A model generated the notes under the pieces. It saw nothing but the letters and a program-made list of their open reading frames with translations. It was not told where the DNA came from and did no database searches. The position numbers and the translations under genes are program-made. 64,000 bases of DNA, from positions 11,697,001 through 11,761,000 of the forward strand of contig NC_092570.1 in assembly GCF_037975245.1 (NCBI RefSeq). The letters run 5' to 3'. This stretch comes from Apostichopus japonicus. Taxonomy: Eukaryota > Echinodermata > Holothuroidea > Aspidochirotida > Stichopodidae. Below are positions 16,631-31,194 of this stretch, piece after piece; positions within the stretch are counted from its first letter, which is position 1, and each line of letters begins with the position of its first letter.

Positions 16631-16651
16631 ATTCGATTGATCGGACCGCAC
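16631..16651 (+). repeat. 21-bp short unit
   Basis: One G is missing: the unit reads GATCGGACCG where sister units have GATCGGGACCG. It shifts the 22-bp phase by -1. The same short unit recurs at 21030-21050, so the deletion was copied with its block. Confidence 0.85.
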
Positions 16652-16696
16652 ATTTGATTGATCGGGGCCGAACATTCCATTGATCGGTACCACACA

Positions 16697-18852
16697 TTCG
16701 ATCGATCGGTACTGCACATTCGATTGATCGGTACCGCACATTCGATTGATCGGTACCGAACGTTCGATTGATCGGTATCGAACATTCGATTGAAGGGTAC
16801 CGCACATTCGATTGATCGGTACCGAACATTCGATTGATCGCTAACGCAAATTCGATTGATCGGTACCGAACATTCGATTGATCGGTATCGAACATTCGAT
16901 TGATCGGTATCGCACATTCGTGTGATCGGTGCCGAACATTCGATTGATCGGGAACGCACATTCGATTGATCGGTATCGCACATTCGATTGATCGGTATTT
17001 CACATTCGATTGACCGTTACCGCACATTCGTTCGATCGGTACTGCACATTCGTTTGATCGGTACAGAACGTTCGATTGTTCGGTATCGAACATTCGATTG
17101 ATAGGTACCGCACATTCGATTGATCGGTACCGAACATTCGATTGATCGGTACCGCAAATTCGATTGATCGGTACCGAACATTCGATTGATCGGCACCGAT
17201 CATTCGATTGATCGGTACCGATCATTCGATTGATCGGTACCGAAAATTCGATCGATCGGTATCGCACATTCGATTGATCGGTACCGCACATTCGATTGAT
17301 CGGTACCGAACATTCGATCGATCTGTACCGCACATTCGATTGATCGGTACCGCACATTCGATTGATCGGTACCGAACATTCGATTGATCGGTACCGCACA
17401 TTCGATTGATCGGTACCGCACATTCGATTGATCGGTACCGAACATTCGATTGATCGGTACCGAACATTCGATTGATCGGTACCGATCATTCGATTGATCG
17501 GTACCGAAAATTCGATTTACCGGTATCGCACATTCGATTGATCGGTACCGCACATTCGATTGATCGGTACCGAACATTCGATTGATCTGTACCGCACATT
17601 CGATTGATCGGTACCGCACATTTGATTGATCGGTACCGATCATTCGATTGATCGGTACCGATCATTCGATTGATCGGCATTGCACATTCGATTGATCGGG
17701 ACCGCACATTTGATTGATCGGGGCCGAACATTCCATTGATCGGTACCACATATTCGATCGAACGGTACTGCACATTCGATTGATCGGTACCGCACATTCG
17801 ATTGATCGGTACCGAACGTTCGATTGATCGGTATCGAACATTTGATTGATAGGTACCGCAAATTCGATTGATCGGTATCGCACATTTGTTTGATCGGTAT
17901 CGAACATTCGATTGATCGGGACCGCACATTGGATTGATCGGGGCCGAACATTCCATTGATCGGTACCACATATTCGATCGATCGGTACTGCACATTCGAT
18001 TGATCGGTACCGCACATTCGATTGATCGGTATCGAACATTCGATTGATCGGTATCGAACATTCGATTGATAGGTACCGCACATTCGATTGATCGGTATCG
18101 AACATTCGATTTATCGGAATCGCACATTTGTTTGATCAGTATCGAACATTCGATTGATCGGTATTTCACATTCGATTGAACAGTACCGCACATTCGATTG
18201 ATCGGTACCGAACATTCGATTGATCGGTATCGCACATTCGATTGATCGGTACCGAACATTCGATTGATCGGCACCGATCATTCGATTGATCGGTACCGAT
18301 CATTCGATTGATCGGTACCGAAAATTCGATTGACCGGTATCGCACATTCGATTGATCGGTACCGAACATTCGATTGATCGGTACCGCAAATTCGATTGAT
18401 CTGTATCGCACATTCGATTGATCGGTACCGCACATTCGATTGATCGGTACCGCACATTCGATTGATCGGTACCGCACATTCGATTGATCGGTACCGCACA
18501 TTCGATTGATCGGTACCGCACATTCGATTGATCGGTACCGAACATTCGATTGATCGGTGTCGCACATTCTATTAATCGGTACCGAACATTCGATTGATCG
18601 GTACCGCACATTCGATTGATCCGTATCGCACAATCCATTTCTCGGTACCGCACATTCGATTAATCAAAATGTCACATTCGATTGATCGGTACCGCACATT
18701 CGATTGATCGGTATCGCACATTTGTTTGATCGGTATCGAACATTCGATTGATCGGTATCGCACATTCGATTGATCGGTACCGAACATTCGATTGATCGGG
18801 ACCGCACATTATATAGATCGAATCAACACATTCGATTGATCGGTACCGCACA
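16697..18852 (+). repeat. 2,156-bp higher-order repeat, copy 1
   Basis: This block of 98 units is followed directly by a second copy at an offset of exactly 2,156 bp. The order of all rare units is the same; only a few base differences were seen, for example near 18.03 kb (TATCGAACATTCG against TACCGAACGTTCG). Partial related copies lie upstream: the segment around 14.88-15.17 kb matches 16.31-16.60 kb at 1,430 bp. Confidence 0.88.
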
Positions 18853-21008
18853 TTCGATCGATCGGTACTGCACATTCGATTGATCGGTACCGCACATTCG
18901 ATTGATCGGTACCGAACGTTCGATTGATCGGTATCGAACATTCGATTGAAGGGTACCGCACATTCGATTGATCGGTACCGAACATTCGATTGATCGCTAA
19001 CGCAAATTCGATTGATCGGTACCGAACATTCGATTGATCGGTATCGAACATTCGATTGATCGGTATCGCACATTCGTGTGATCGGTGCCGAACATTCGAT
19101 TGATCGGGAACGCACATTCGATTGATCGGTATCGCACATTCGATTGATCGGTATTTCACATTCGATTGACCGTTACCGCACATTCGTTCGATCGGTACTG
19201 CACATTCGTTTGATCGGTACAGAACGTTCGATTGTTCGGTATCGAACATTCGATTGATAGGTACCGCACATTCGATTGATCGGTACCGCACATTCGATTG
19301 ATCGGTACCGCAAATTCGATTGATCGGTACCGAACATTCGATTGATCGGCACCGATCATTCGATTGATCGGTACCGATCATTCGATTGATCGGTACCGAA
19401 AATTCGATCGATCGGTATCGCACATTCGATTGATCGGTACCGCACATTCGATTGATCGGTACCGAACATTCGATCGATCTGTACCGCACATTCGATTGAT
19501 CGGTACCGCACATTCGATTGATCGGTACCGAACATTCGATTGATCGGTACCGCACATTCGATTGATCGGTACCGCACATTCGATTGATCGGTACCGAACA
19601 TTCGATTGATCGGTACCGAACATTCGATTGATCGGTACCGATCATTCGATTGATCGGTACCGAAAATTCGATTTACCGGTATCGCACATTCGATTGATCG
19701 GTACCGCACATTCGATTGATCGGTACCGAACATTCGATTGATCTGTACCGCACATTCGATTGATCGGTACCGCACATTTGATTGATCGGTACCGATCATT
19801 CGATTGATCGGTACCGATCATTCGATTGATCGGCATTGCACATTCGATTGATCGGGACCGCACATTTGATTGATCGGGGCCGAACATTCCATTGATCGGT
19901 ACCACATATTCGATCGAACGGTACTGCACATTCGATTGATCGGTACCGCACATTCGATTGATCGGTACCGAACGTTCGATTGATCGGTATCGAACATTCG
20001 ATTGATAGGTACCGCAAATTCGATTGATCGGTATCGCACATTTGTTTGATCGGTATCGAACATTCGATTGATCGGGACCGCACATTGGATTGATCGGGGC
20101 CGAACATTCCATTGATCGGTACCACATATTCGATCGATCGGTACTGCACATTCGATTGATCGGTACCGCACATTCGATTGATCGGTACCGAACGTTCGAT
20201 TGATCGGTATCGAACATTCGATTGATAGGTACCGCACATTCGATTGATCGGTATCGAACATTCGATTTATCGGAATCGCACATTTGTTTGATCAGTATCG
20301 AACATTCGATTGATCGGTATTTCACATTCGATTGAACAGTACCGCACATTCGATTGATCGGTACCGAACATTCGATTGATCGGTATCGCACATTCGATTG
20401 ATCGGTACCGAACATTCGATTGATCGGCACCGATCATTCGATTGATCGGTACCGATCATTCGATTGATCGGTACCGAAAATTCGATTGACCGGTATCGCA
20501 CATTCGATTGATCGGTACCGAACATTCGATTGATCGGTACCGCAAATTCGATTGATCTGTATCGCACATTCGATTGATCGGTACCGCACATTCGATTGAT
20601 CGGTACCGCACATTCGATTGATCGGTACCGCACATTCGATTGATCGGTACCGCACATTCGATTGATCGGTACCGCACATTCGATTGATCGGTACCGAACA
20701 TTCGATTGATCGGTGTCGCACATTCTATTAATCGGTACCGAACATTCGATTGATCGGTACCGCACATTCGATTGATCCGTATCGCACAATCCATTTCTCG
20801 GTACCGCACATTCGATTAATCAAAATGTCACATTCGATTGATCGGTACCGCACATTCGATTGATCGGTATCGCACATTTGTTTGATCGGTATCGAACATT
20901 CGATTGATCGGTATCGCACATTCGATTGATCGGTACCGAACATTCGATTGATCGGGACCGCACATTATATAGATCGAATCAACACATTCGATTGATCGGT
21001 ACCGCACA
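18853..21008 (+). repeat. 2,156-bp higher-order repeat, copy 2
   Basis: Second 98-unit copy. A partial third copy of the opening part follows at about 21.10-21.40 kb and then switches to a different variant order. The shared 1-bp-short unit at 16631 and 21030 shows that part of the sequence just left of copy 1 was also re-copied after copy 2. Confidence 0.85.
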
Positions 21009-21029
21009 TTCAATTGATCGGCATTGCAC

Positions 21030-21050
21030 ATTCGATTGATCGGACCGCAC
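21030..21050 (+). repeat. 21-bp short unit (copy of 16631)
   Basis: Same GATCGGACCG deletion and same neighbours as at 16631-16651. The phase falls to -2 relative to the left end. Confidence 0.85.
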
Positions 21051-24000
21051 ATTTGATTGATCGGGGCCGAACATTCCATTGATCGGTACCACACATTCGA
21101 TCGATCGGTACTGCACATTCGATTGATCGGTACCGCACATTCGATTGATCGGTACCGAACGTTCGATTGATCGGTATCGAACATTCGATTGAAGGGTACC
21201 GCACATTCGATTGATCGGTACCGAACATTCGATTGATCGCTAACGCAAATTCGATTGATCGGTACCGAACATTCGATTGATCGGTATCGAACATTCGATT
21301 GATCGGTATCGCACATTCGTGTGATCGGTGCCGAACATTCGATTGATCGGGAACGCACATTCGATTGATCGGTATCGCACATTCGATTGATCGGTATTTC
21401 ACATTCGATTGATCGGTACCGCACATTCGATTGATCGGTACCGAACATTCGATTGATCGGTACCGAACATTCGATTGATCGGTACCGATCATTCGATTGA
21501 TCGGTACCGAAAATTCGATTTACCGGTATCGCACATTCGATTGATCGGTACCGCACATTCGATTGATCGGTACCGAACATTCGATTGATCTGTACCGCAC
21601 ATTCGATTGATCGGTACCGCACATTTGATTGATCGGTACCGATCATTCGATTGATCGGTACCGATCATTCGATTGATCGGAATCGCACATTCGATGGATC
21701 GGTACCACACATTCGATTGATAGGTAACGCACATTCGATTGATCGGAATCGCTCATTCGATTGATCGGTATCGCATATTCTATTAATCGGTACCGAACAT
21801 TCGATTGATCGGTACCGCACATTCGATTGATCGGTATCGCACATTCCATTTCTCGGTACCGCACATTCGATTAATCAAAATGTCACATTCGATTGATCGG
21901 TACCGCACATTCGATTGATCGGTATCGCACATTTGTTTGATCGGTATCGAACATTCGATTGATCGGTATCGCACATTCGATTGATCGGTACCGCACATTC
22001 GATTGATCGGTACCGAACGTTCGATTGATCGGTATCGAACATTGGATTGAAGGGTACCGCACATTCGATTGATCGGTACCGAACATTCGATTGATCGCTA
22101 ACGCAAATTCGATTGATCGGTACCGAATATTCGATTGATCGGTATCGAACATTCGATTGATCGGTATCGCACATTCGTGTGATCGGTGCCGAACATTCGA
22201 TTGATCGGGAACGCACATTCGATTGATCGATATCGCACATTCGATTGATCGGTATTTCACATTCGATTGACCGTTACCGCACATTCATTCGATCGGTACT
22301 GCACATTCGATTGATCGGTACCGAACGTTTGATTCATCTTTATCGAACATTCGATTGAAGGGTACCGCACATTCGATTGATCGGTACCGAACATTCGATT
22401 GATCGGTACCGATCATTCCATTGATGGGTACCGAACATTCTATTGATCGGTATCGCACATTCGATTGATAGGTACCGCACATTCGAATGATCGGTATCGA
22501 ACATTCGATTTATCGGTATCGCACATATGTTTGATCGGTATCGAACATTCGATTGATCGGTACCGCACATTCGATTGATCGGTATCGCACATTTGTTTGA
22601 TCGGTACCGAACATTCGATTGATCGGTATCGCACATTCGATGGATCGGTACCGCACATTCCATTGATCGGTACCGCACATTCGATTGATCGGTACCGCAC
22701 ATTCGATTGATCGGTACCGCACATTCGATTGATCGGTACCGAACATTACATTGATCGGTACCGATCATTCGATTGTTCGGTACCGAACATTCGATTGATC
22801 GGTACCGCACATTCGATTGATCTGTACCGCACATTCGATTGATCGGTATCGAACATTCGATTGATCGGTACCGCACATGATATAGATCGAATCAACACAT
22901 TCGATTGATCGGTACCGCACATTCAATTGATCGGCATTGCACATTCGATTGATCGGGGCCGAGCATTCGATTCATCGGGACCGCACATTATATAGATCGA
23001 ATCAACACATTCGATTGATCGGTACCGCACATTCAATTGATCGGCATTGCACATTCGATTGATCGGGACCGCACATTTGATTGAACGGGGCCGAGCATTC
23101 CATTGATCGGTACCACACATTCGATCGATCGGTACTGCACATTCGATTGATCGGTACCGCACATTTGATTGATCGGTACCGAACGTTCGATTGATCGGTA
23201 TCGAACATTCGATTGAAGGGTACCGCACATTCGATTGATCGGTACCGAACATTCGATTGATCGCTAACGCAAATTCGATTGATCGGTACCGAATATTCGA
23301 TTGATCGGTATCGAACATTCGATTGATCGGTATCGCACATTCGTGTGATCGGTGCCGAACATTGGATTGATCGGGAACGCACATTCGATTGATCGATATC
23401 GCACTTTCGATTGATTGGTATTTCACATTCGATTGACCGTTACCGCACATTCATTCGATCGGTACTGCACATTCGATTGATCGATACTGAACGTTTGATT
23501 GATCTTTATCGAACATTCGATTGAATGGTACCGCACATTCGATTGATCGGAACCGAACATTCGATTGATCGGTACCGCAAATTCGATTGATCGGTACCGA
23601 AAATTCGATTGATCGGTACTGCACATTCGATTGATCGGTATCGCACATTCGATTGATCGGTACCGCACATTCGATTGATCGGTACCGCACATTCGATTAA
23701 TCGGATTTTCACATTCGATTGATCGGTAACGAACATTCGATTGATCGGTACCGATCATTCGATTGATCGGTACCGAACATTCTATTGATCGGTATCGCAC
23801 ATTCGATTGATAGGTACCGCACATTCGATTGATCGGTATCGAACATTCGATTTATCGGTATCGCACATTTGTTTGATCGGTACCGCACATTCGATTGATC
23901 GGTACCGCACATTCGATTGATCGGTACCGCACATTCGATTGATCTGTACCGCACACTCTATTGATCGGTACCGAACATTCGATTGATCGGTACCACAAAT

Positions 24001-25736
24001 TCGATTGATCGGTACCGAACATTCGATTGATCGGTATCGCACATTATATAGATCGAATCAACACATTCGATTGATCGGTACCGCACATTCAATTGATCGG
24101 CATTGCACATTCGATTGATCGGGACCGCACATTTGATTGATCGGGGCCGAGCATTCGATTGATCGGGACCGAACATTATATAGATCGAATCAACACATTC
24201 GATTGATCGGTACCGCAAATTCAATTGATCGGCATTGCACATTCGATTGATCGGGACCGCACATTTGATTGATCGGGGCCGAGCATTCCATTGATCGGTA
24301 CCACACATTCGATCGATCGGTACCGAACGTTTGATTGATCGGTACTGCACATTCGATTGATCGGTACAGAACGTTCGATTGATCGGTATCGAACATTCGA
24401 TTGATGGGTACCGCACATTCGATTGATCGGTACCGCACATTCGATTGATCGGTACCGCAAATTCGATTGATCGGTACCGAATATTAGATTGAACGGTACC
24501 GCACATTCGATTGATCGGTACCGAACATTCGATTGATCGGTATCGCACATTCGATTGATCGGTCACGCTCATTCGTTCGATCGGTACTGCACATTCGATT
24601 GATCGGTACCGCACATTCGATTGATCTGTACCGCACATTCGATTGATCGGGACCGCACATTTGATTGATCGGGGCCGAGCATTCGATTGATCGGGACCGC
24701 ACATTATATCGATCGAATCAACACATTCGATTGATCGGTACCGCACATTCAATTGATCGGCATTGCACATTCGATTGATCGGGACCGCACATTTGATTGA
24801 TCGGGGCCGAGCATTCGATTGATCGGGACCGCACATTATATAGATCGAATCAACACATTCGATTGATGGGTACCGCACATTCAATTGATCGGCATTGCAC
24901 ATTCGATTGATCGGGACCGCACATTTGATTGATCGGGGCCGAGCATTCCATTGATCGGTACCACACATTCGATCGATCGGTACCGAACGTTTGATTGATC
25001 GGTACTGCACATTCGATTGATCGGTACAGAACGTTCGATTGATCGGTATCGAACATTCGATTGATGGGTACCGCACATTCGATTGAACGGTACCGCAAAT
25101 TCGATTGATCGGTACCGAATATTCGATTGAACGGTACCGCACATTCGATTGATCGGTACCGAACATTCGATTGATCGGTATAGCACATTCGATTGATCGG
25201 TCACGCTCATTCGTTCGATCGGTACTGCACATTCGATTGATCGGTACCGCACATTCGATTGATCTGTACCGCACATTCGATTGATCGGTACCGAACGTTT
25301 GATTGATCTTTATCGAACATTCGATTGAAGGGTACCGCACATTCGATTGATCGGAACCGAACATTCGATTGATCGGTACCGCAAATTCGATTGATCGGTA
25401 CCGAAAATTCGATTGATCGGTAACGCACATTCCATTGATCGGTATCGAACATTCGATTGATCGGTACCGCACATTCGATTGATCGGTACCGCACATTCGA
25501 TTAATCGGATTTTCACATTCGATTGATCGGTAACGAACATTCGATTGATCGGTACCGATCATTCGATTGATCGGTACCGAACATTCTATTGATCGGTATC
25601 GCACATTCGATTGATAGGTACCGCACATTCGATTGATCGGTATCGAACATTCGATTTATCGGTATCGCACATTTGTTTGATCGGTACCGCACATTGGATT
25701 GATCGGTACCGCACATTCGATTGATCGGTACCGCAA

Positions 25737-25757
25737 ATTCGATTGATCGGTACCGAT
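25737..25757 (+). repeat. 21-bp short unit
   Basis: Reads TACCGATATTCG where sister copies have TACCGAATATTCG. The phase falls to -3. It explains the 3,101-bp spacing (141 units minus one) of the flanking blocks. Confidence 0.82.
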
Positions 25758-26090
25758 ATTCGATTGAACTTTACCGCACATTCGATTGATCGGTACCGAA
25801 CATTCTATTGATCGGTATCGCACATTCGATTGATAGGTCCCGCTCATTCGTTCGATCGGTACTGCACATTCGATTGATCGGTACCGCACATTCGATTGAT
25901 CGGTACCGCACATTCGATTGATCGGTATCGAACATTCGATCGATCGGGACCGCACATTATATAGATCGAATCAACACATTCGATTGATCGGTACCGCACA
26001 TTCAATTGATCGGCATTGCACATTCGATTGATCGGGACCGCACATTTGATTGATCGGGGCCGAGCATTCGATTGATCGGGACCGCACATT

Positions 26091-27425
26091 ATATAGATCG
26101 AATCAACACATTCGATTGATCGGTACCGCACATTCAATTGATCGGCATTGCACATTCGATTGATCGGGACCGCACATTGGATTGATCGGGGCCGAGCATT
26201 CCATTGATCGGTACCACACATTCGATCGATCGGTACTGCACATTCGATTGATCGGTACCGCACATTCGATTGATCGGTACCGAACGTTCGATTGATCGGT
26301 ATCGAACATTCGATTGAAGGGTACCGCACATTCGATTGATCGGTACCGAACATTCGATTGATCGCTAACGCAAATTCGATTGATCGGTACCGAATATTCG
26401 ATTGATCGGTATCGAACATTCGATTGATCGGTATCGCACATTCGTGTGATCGGTGCCGAACATTCGATTGATCGGGAACGCACATTCGATTGATCGATAT
26501 CGCACTTTCGATTGATTGGTATTTCACATTCGATTGACCGTTACCGCACATTCATTCGATCGGTACTGCACATTCGATTGATCGATACCGAACGTTTGAT
26601 TGATCTTTATCGAACATTCGATTGAAGGGTACCGCACATTCGATTGATCGGAACCGAACATTCGATTGATCGGTACCGCAAATTCGATTGATCGGTACCG
26701 AAAATTCGATTGATCGGTACTGCACATTCGATTGATCGGTATCGCACATTCGATTGATCGGTACCGCACATTCGATTGATCGGTACCGCACATTCGATTA
26801 ATCGGATTTTCACATTCGATTGATCGGTAACGAACATTCGATTGATCGGTACCGATCATTCGATTGATCGGTACCGAACATTCTATTGATCGGTATCGCA
26901 CATTCGATTGATAGGTACCGCACATTCGATTGATCGGTATCGAACATTCGATTTATCGGTATCGCACATTTGTTTGATCGGTACCGCACATTCGATTGAT
27001 CGGTACCGCACATTCGATTGATCGGTACCGCACATTCGATTGATCTGTACCGCACACTCTATTGATCGGTACCGAACATTCGATTGATCGGTACCACAAA
27101 TTCGATTGATCGGTACCGAACATTCGATTGATCGGTATCGCACATTATATAGATCGAATCAACACATTCGATTGATCGGTACCGCACATTCAATTGATCG
27201 GCATTGCACATTCGATTGATCGGGACCGCACATTTGATTGATCGGGGCCGAGCATTCGATTGATCTGGACCTCACATTATATAGATCGAATCAACACATT
27301 CGATTGATCGGTACCGCACATTCAATTGATCGGCATTGCACATTCGATTGATCGGGACAGCACATTTGATTGATCGGGGCCGAGCATTCCATTGATCGGT
27401 ACCACATTTTCGATCGATCGGAACC
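26091..27425 (+). repeat. 1,335-bp higher-order repeat, copy 1
   Basis: The first of three head-to-tail copies at offsets of exactly 1,335 bp. This equals 61 units minus 7 bases; the 7-base loss sits at the copy junction. It begins inside a TATA-type unit and contains a pair of such units near its right end (27144 and 27276). A related earlier copy lies 3,101 bp to the left (141 units minus one base, the deletion at 25737-25757). Confidence 0.88.
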
Positions 27426-27444
27426 ATATAGATCGAATCAACAC
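27408..27444 (+). repeat. 7-base deletion junction, copy 1
   Basis: An 18-base unit remnant ending GGAACC runs into a 19-base remnant starting ATATAGATCG. Two full units would give 44 bases; 37 are present. The phase falls to -10. The junction recurs 1,335 bp to the right. Confidence 0.88.
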
Positions 27445-28760
27445 ATTCGATTGATCGGTACCGCACATTCAATTGATCGGCATTGCACATTCGATTGATC
27501 GGGACCGCACATTGGATTGATCGGGGCCGAGCATTCCATTGATCGGTACCACACATTCGATCGATCGGTACTGCACATTCGATTGATCGGTACCGCACAT
27601 TCGATTGATCGGTACCGAACGTTCGATTGATCGGTATCGAACATTCGATTGAAGGGTACCGCACATTCGATTGATCGGTACCGAACATTCGATTGATCGC
27701 TAACGCAAATTCGATTGATCGGTACCGAATATTCGATTGATCGGTATCGAACATTCGATTGATCGGTATCGCACATTCGTGTGATCGGTGCCGAACATTC
27801 GATTGATCGGGAACGCACATTGGATTGATCGATATCGCACTTTCGATTGATTGGTATTTCACATTCGATTGACCGTTACCGCACATTCATTCGATCGGTA
27901 CTGCACATTCGATTGATCGATACCGAACGTTTGATTGATCTTTATCGAACATTCGATTGAAGGGTACCGCACATTCGATTGATCGGAACCGAACATTCGA
28001 TTGATCGGTACCGCAAATTCGATTGATCGGTACCGAAAATTCGATTGATCGGTACTGCACATTCGATTGATCGGTATCGCACATTCGATTGATCGGTACC
28101 GCACATTCGATTGATCGGTACCGCACATTCGATTAATCGGATTTTCACATTCGATTGATCGGTAACGAACATTCGATTGATCGGTACCGATCATTCGATT
28201 GATCGGTACCGAACATTCTATTGATCGGTATCGCACATTCGATTGATAGGTACCGCACATTCGATTGATCGGTATCGAACATTCGATTTATCGGTATCGC
28301 ACATTTGTTTGATCGGTACCGCACATTCGATTGATCGGTACCGCACATTCGATTGATCGGTACCGCACATTCGATTGATCTGTACCGCACACTCTATTGA
28401 TCGGTACCGAACATTCGATTGATCGGTACCACAAATTCGATTGATCGGTACCGAACATTCGATTGATCGGTATCGCACATTATATAGATCGAATCAACAC
28501 ATTCGATTGATCGGTACCGCACATTCAATTGATCGGCATTGCACATTCGATTGATCGGGACCGCACATTTGATTGATCGGGGCCGAGCATTCGATTGATC
28601 TGGACCTCACATTATATAGATCGAATCAACACATTCGATTGATCGGTACCGCACATTCAATTGATCGGCATTGCACATTCGATTGATCGGGACAGCACAT
28701 TTGATTGATCGGGGCCGAGCATTCCATTGATCGGTACCACATTTTCGATCGATCGGAACC
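27426..28760 (+). repeat. 1,335-bp higher-order repeat, copy 2
   Basis: Identical in variant order to copy 1. It starts and ends at the same 7-base deletion junction, where GGAACC runs straight into ATATAGATCG. Confidence 0.88.
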
Positions 28761-28779
28761 ATATAGATCGAATCAACAC
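28743..28779 (+). repeat. 7-base deletion junction, copy 2
   Basis: Same junction as at 27408-27444. The phase falls to -17. It marks the boundary between copies of the 1,335-bp repeat. Confidence 0.88.
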
Positions 28780-29640
28780 ATTCGATTGATGGGTATCGCA
28801 CATTCAATTGATCGGCATTGCACATTCGATTGATCGGGACCGCACATTTGATTGATCGGGGCCGAGCATTCCATTGATCGGTACCACACATTCGATCGAT
28901 CGGTACTGCACATTCGATTGATCGGTACCGCACATTTGATTGATCGGTACCGAACGTTCGATTGATCGGTATCGAACATTCGATTGAAGGGTACCGCACA
29001 TTCGATTGATCGGTACCGAACATTCGATTGATCGCTAACGCAAATTCGATTGATCGGTACCGAATATTCGATTGATCGGTATCGAACATTCGATTGATCG
29101 GTATCGCACATTCGTGTGATCGGTGCCGAACATTCGATTGATCGGGAACGCACATTCGATTGATCGATATCGCACATTCGATTGATCGGTATTTCACATT
29201 CGATTGACCGTTACCGCACATTCATTCGATCGGTACTGCACATTCGATTGATCGGTACCGAACGTTTGATTGATCTTTATCGAACATTCGATTGAAGGGT
29301 ACCGCACATTCGATTGATCGGAACCGAACATTCGATTGATCGGTACCGCAAATTCGATTGATCGGTACCGAATATTCGATTGATCGGTACCGCACATTCC
29401 ATTGATCGGTATCGCACATTCGATTGATCGGTACCGCACATTCGATTGATCGGTACCGCACATTCGATTAATCGGATTTTCACATTCGATTGATCGGTAA
29501 CGAACATTCGATTGATCGGTACCGATCATTCGATTGATCGGTACCGAACATTCTATTGATCGGTATCGCACATTCGATTGATCGGTACCGCACATTCGAT
29601 TGATCGGTATCGAACATTCGATTTATCGGTATCGCACATT
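28761..29640 (+). repeat. 1,335-bp higher-order repeat, partial copy 3
   Basis: Starts at the second deletion junction and follows copies 1 and 2 to about 29.58-29.64 kb before diverging. It is more similar still to the segment 2,420 bp to the right (about 31.19-32.22 kb). Confidence 0.82.
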
Positions 29641-29970
29641 TGTTTGATCGGTATCGCACATTCGATTGATCGGTACCGAACATTAGATTGATCGGTACCG
29701 GTCATTCGATTGTTCGGTACCGAACATTCGATTGATCGGTATCGCACATTCGATGGATCGGTACCGCACATTCGATTGATCGGTACCGCACATTCGATTG
29801 ATCGTTACCGAACATTCGATTGATCGGTACCGCACATTCGATTGATGGGTACCGAACATTAGATTGATCGGTACCGATCATTCGATTGTTCGGTACCGAA
29901 CATTCGATTGATCGGGGCCGAGCATTCGATTGATCGGTACCACACATTCGATTGATCGGTACTGCACATT
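28775..29970 (+). repeat. 2,420-bp-spaced block, copy 1
   Basis: Matches about 31195-32390 at an offset of 110 units. In the stretches compared I found very few differences, for example ATCGTTACC against ATCGGTACC near 29.80 and 32.22 kb. It ends where copy 1 goes on with GGTATCGCAC and copy 2 with GGTACCGAACG. Confidence 0.82.
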
Positions 29971-31194
29971 CGATTGATCGGTATCGCACATTCGATTGAT
30001 CGGTACCGCACATTCGATTGATCGGTACCGCACATTCGATTAATCGGATTTTCACATTCGATTGATCGGTAACGAACATTCGATTGATCGGTACCGATCA
30101 TTCGATTGATCGGTACCGAACATTCTATTGATCGGTATCGCACATTCGATTGATAGGTACCGCACATTCGATTGATCGGTATCGAACATTCGATTTATCG
30201 GTATCGCACATTTGTTTGATCGGTACCGCACATTCGATTGATCGGTACCGCACATTCGATTGATCGGTACCGCACATTCGATTGATCTGTACCGCACACT
30301 CTATTGATCGGTACCGAACATTCGATTGATCGGTACCACAAATTCGATTCATCGGTACCGAACATTCGATTGATCGGTATCGCACATTATATAGATCGAA
30401 TCAACACATTCGATTGATCGGTACCGCACATTCAATTGATCGGCATTGCACATTCGATTGATCGGGACCGCACATTTGATTGATCGGGGCCGAGCATTCG
30501 ATTGATCTGGACCTCACATTATATAGATCGAATCAACACATTCGATTGATCGGTACCGCACATTCAATTGATCGGCATTGCACATTCGATTGATCGGGAC
30601 AGCACATTTGATTGATCGGGGCCGAGCATTCCATTGATCGGTACCACATTTTCGATCGATCGGAACCGAACGTTTGATTGATCGGTACTGCCCATTCGAT
30701 TGATCGGTACAGAACGTTCGATTGATCGGTATCGAACATTCGATTGATGGGTACTGCACATTCGATTGATCGGTACCGCACATTCGATTGATCGGTACCG
30801 CAAATTCGTTTGATCGGTACCGAATATTCGATTGAACGGTACCGCACATTCGATTGATCGGTACCGAACATTCGATTGATCGGTATCGCACATTCGATTG
30901 ATCGGTCACGCTCATTCGTTCGATCGGTACTGCACATTCGATTGATCGGTACCGCACATTCGATTGATCTGTACCGCACATTCGATTGATCGGGACCGCA
31001 CATTTGATTGATCGGGGCCGAGCATTCGATTGATCGGGACCGCACATTATATAGATCGAATCAACACATTCGATTGATCGGTACCGCACATTCAATTGAT
31101 CGGCATTGCACATTCGATTGATCGGGACCGCACATTTGATTGATCGGGGCCGAGCATTCGATTGATCGGGACCGCACATTATATAGATCGAATC

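Larger units (their letters stand above)
1..22260 (+). repeat. Satellite domain L (left subfamily)
   Basis: This stretch is marked by a two-unit module: a unit starting ATTCCATTTCTCGG followed by one containing ATTAATCAAAATGTCAC. The second unit occurs for example at 1275-1296 and 21865-21886, with about a dozen copies between. Single TATATAGATC-type units, ACATTTGTTTGATC units and CGTTCGATCGGTACTGCAC units are also common. The right limit is placed after the last AAAATGTCAC unit and is approximate, because neighbouring domains share most other variants. Nothing but satellite is seen here. Confidence 0.75.
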
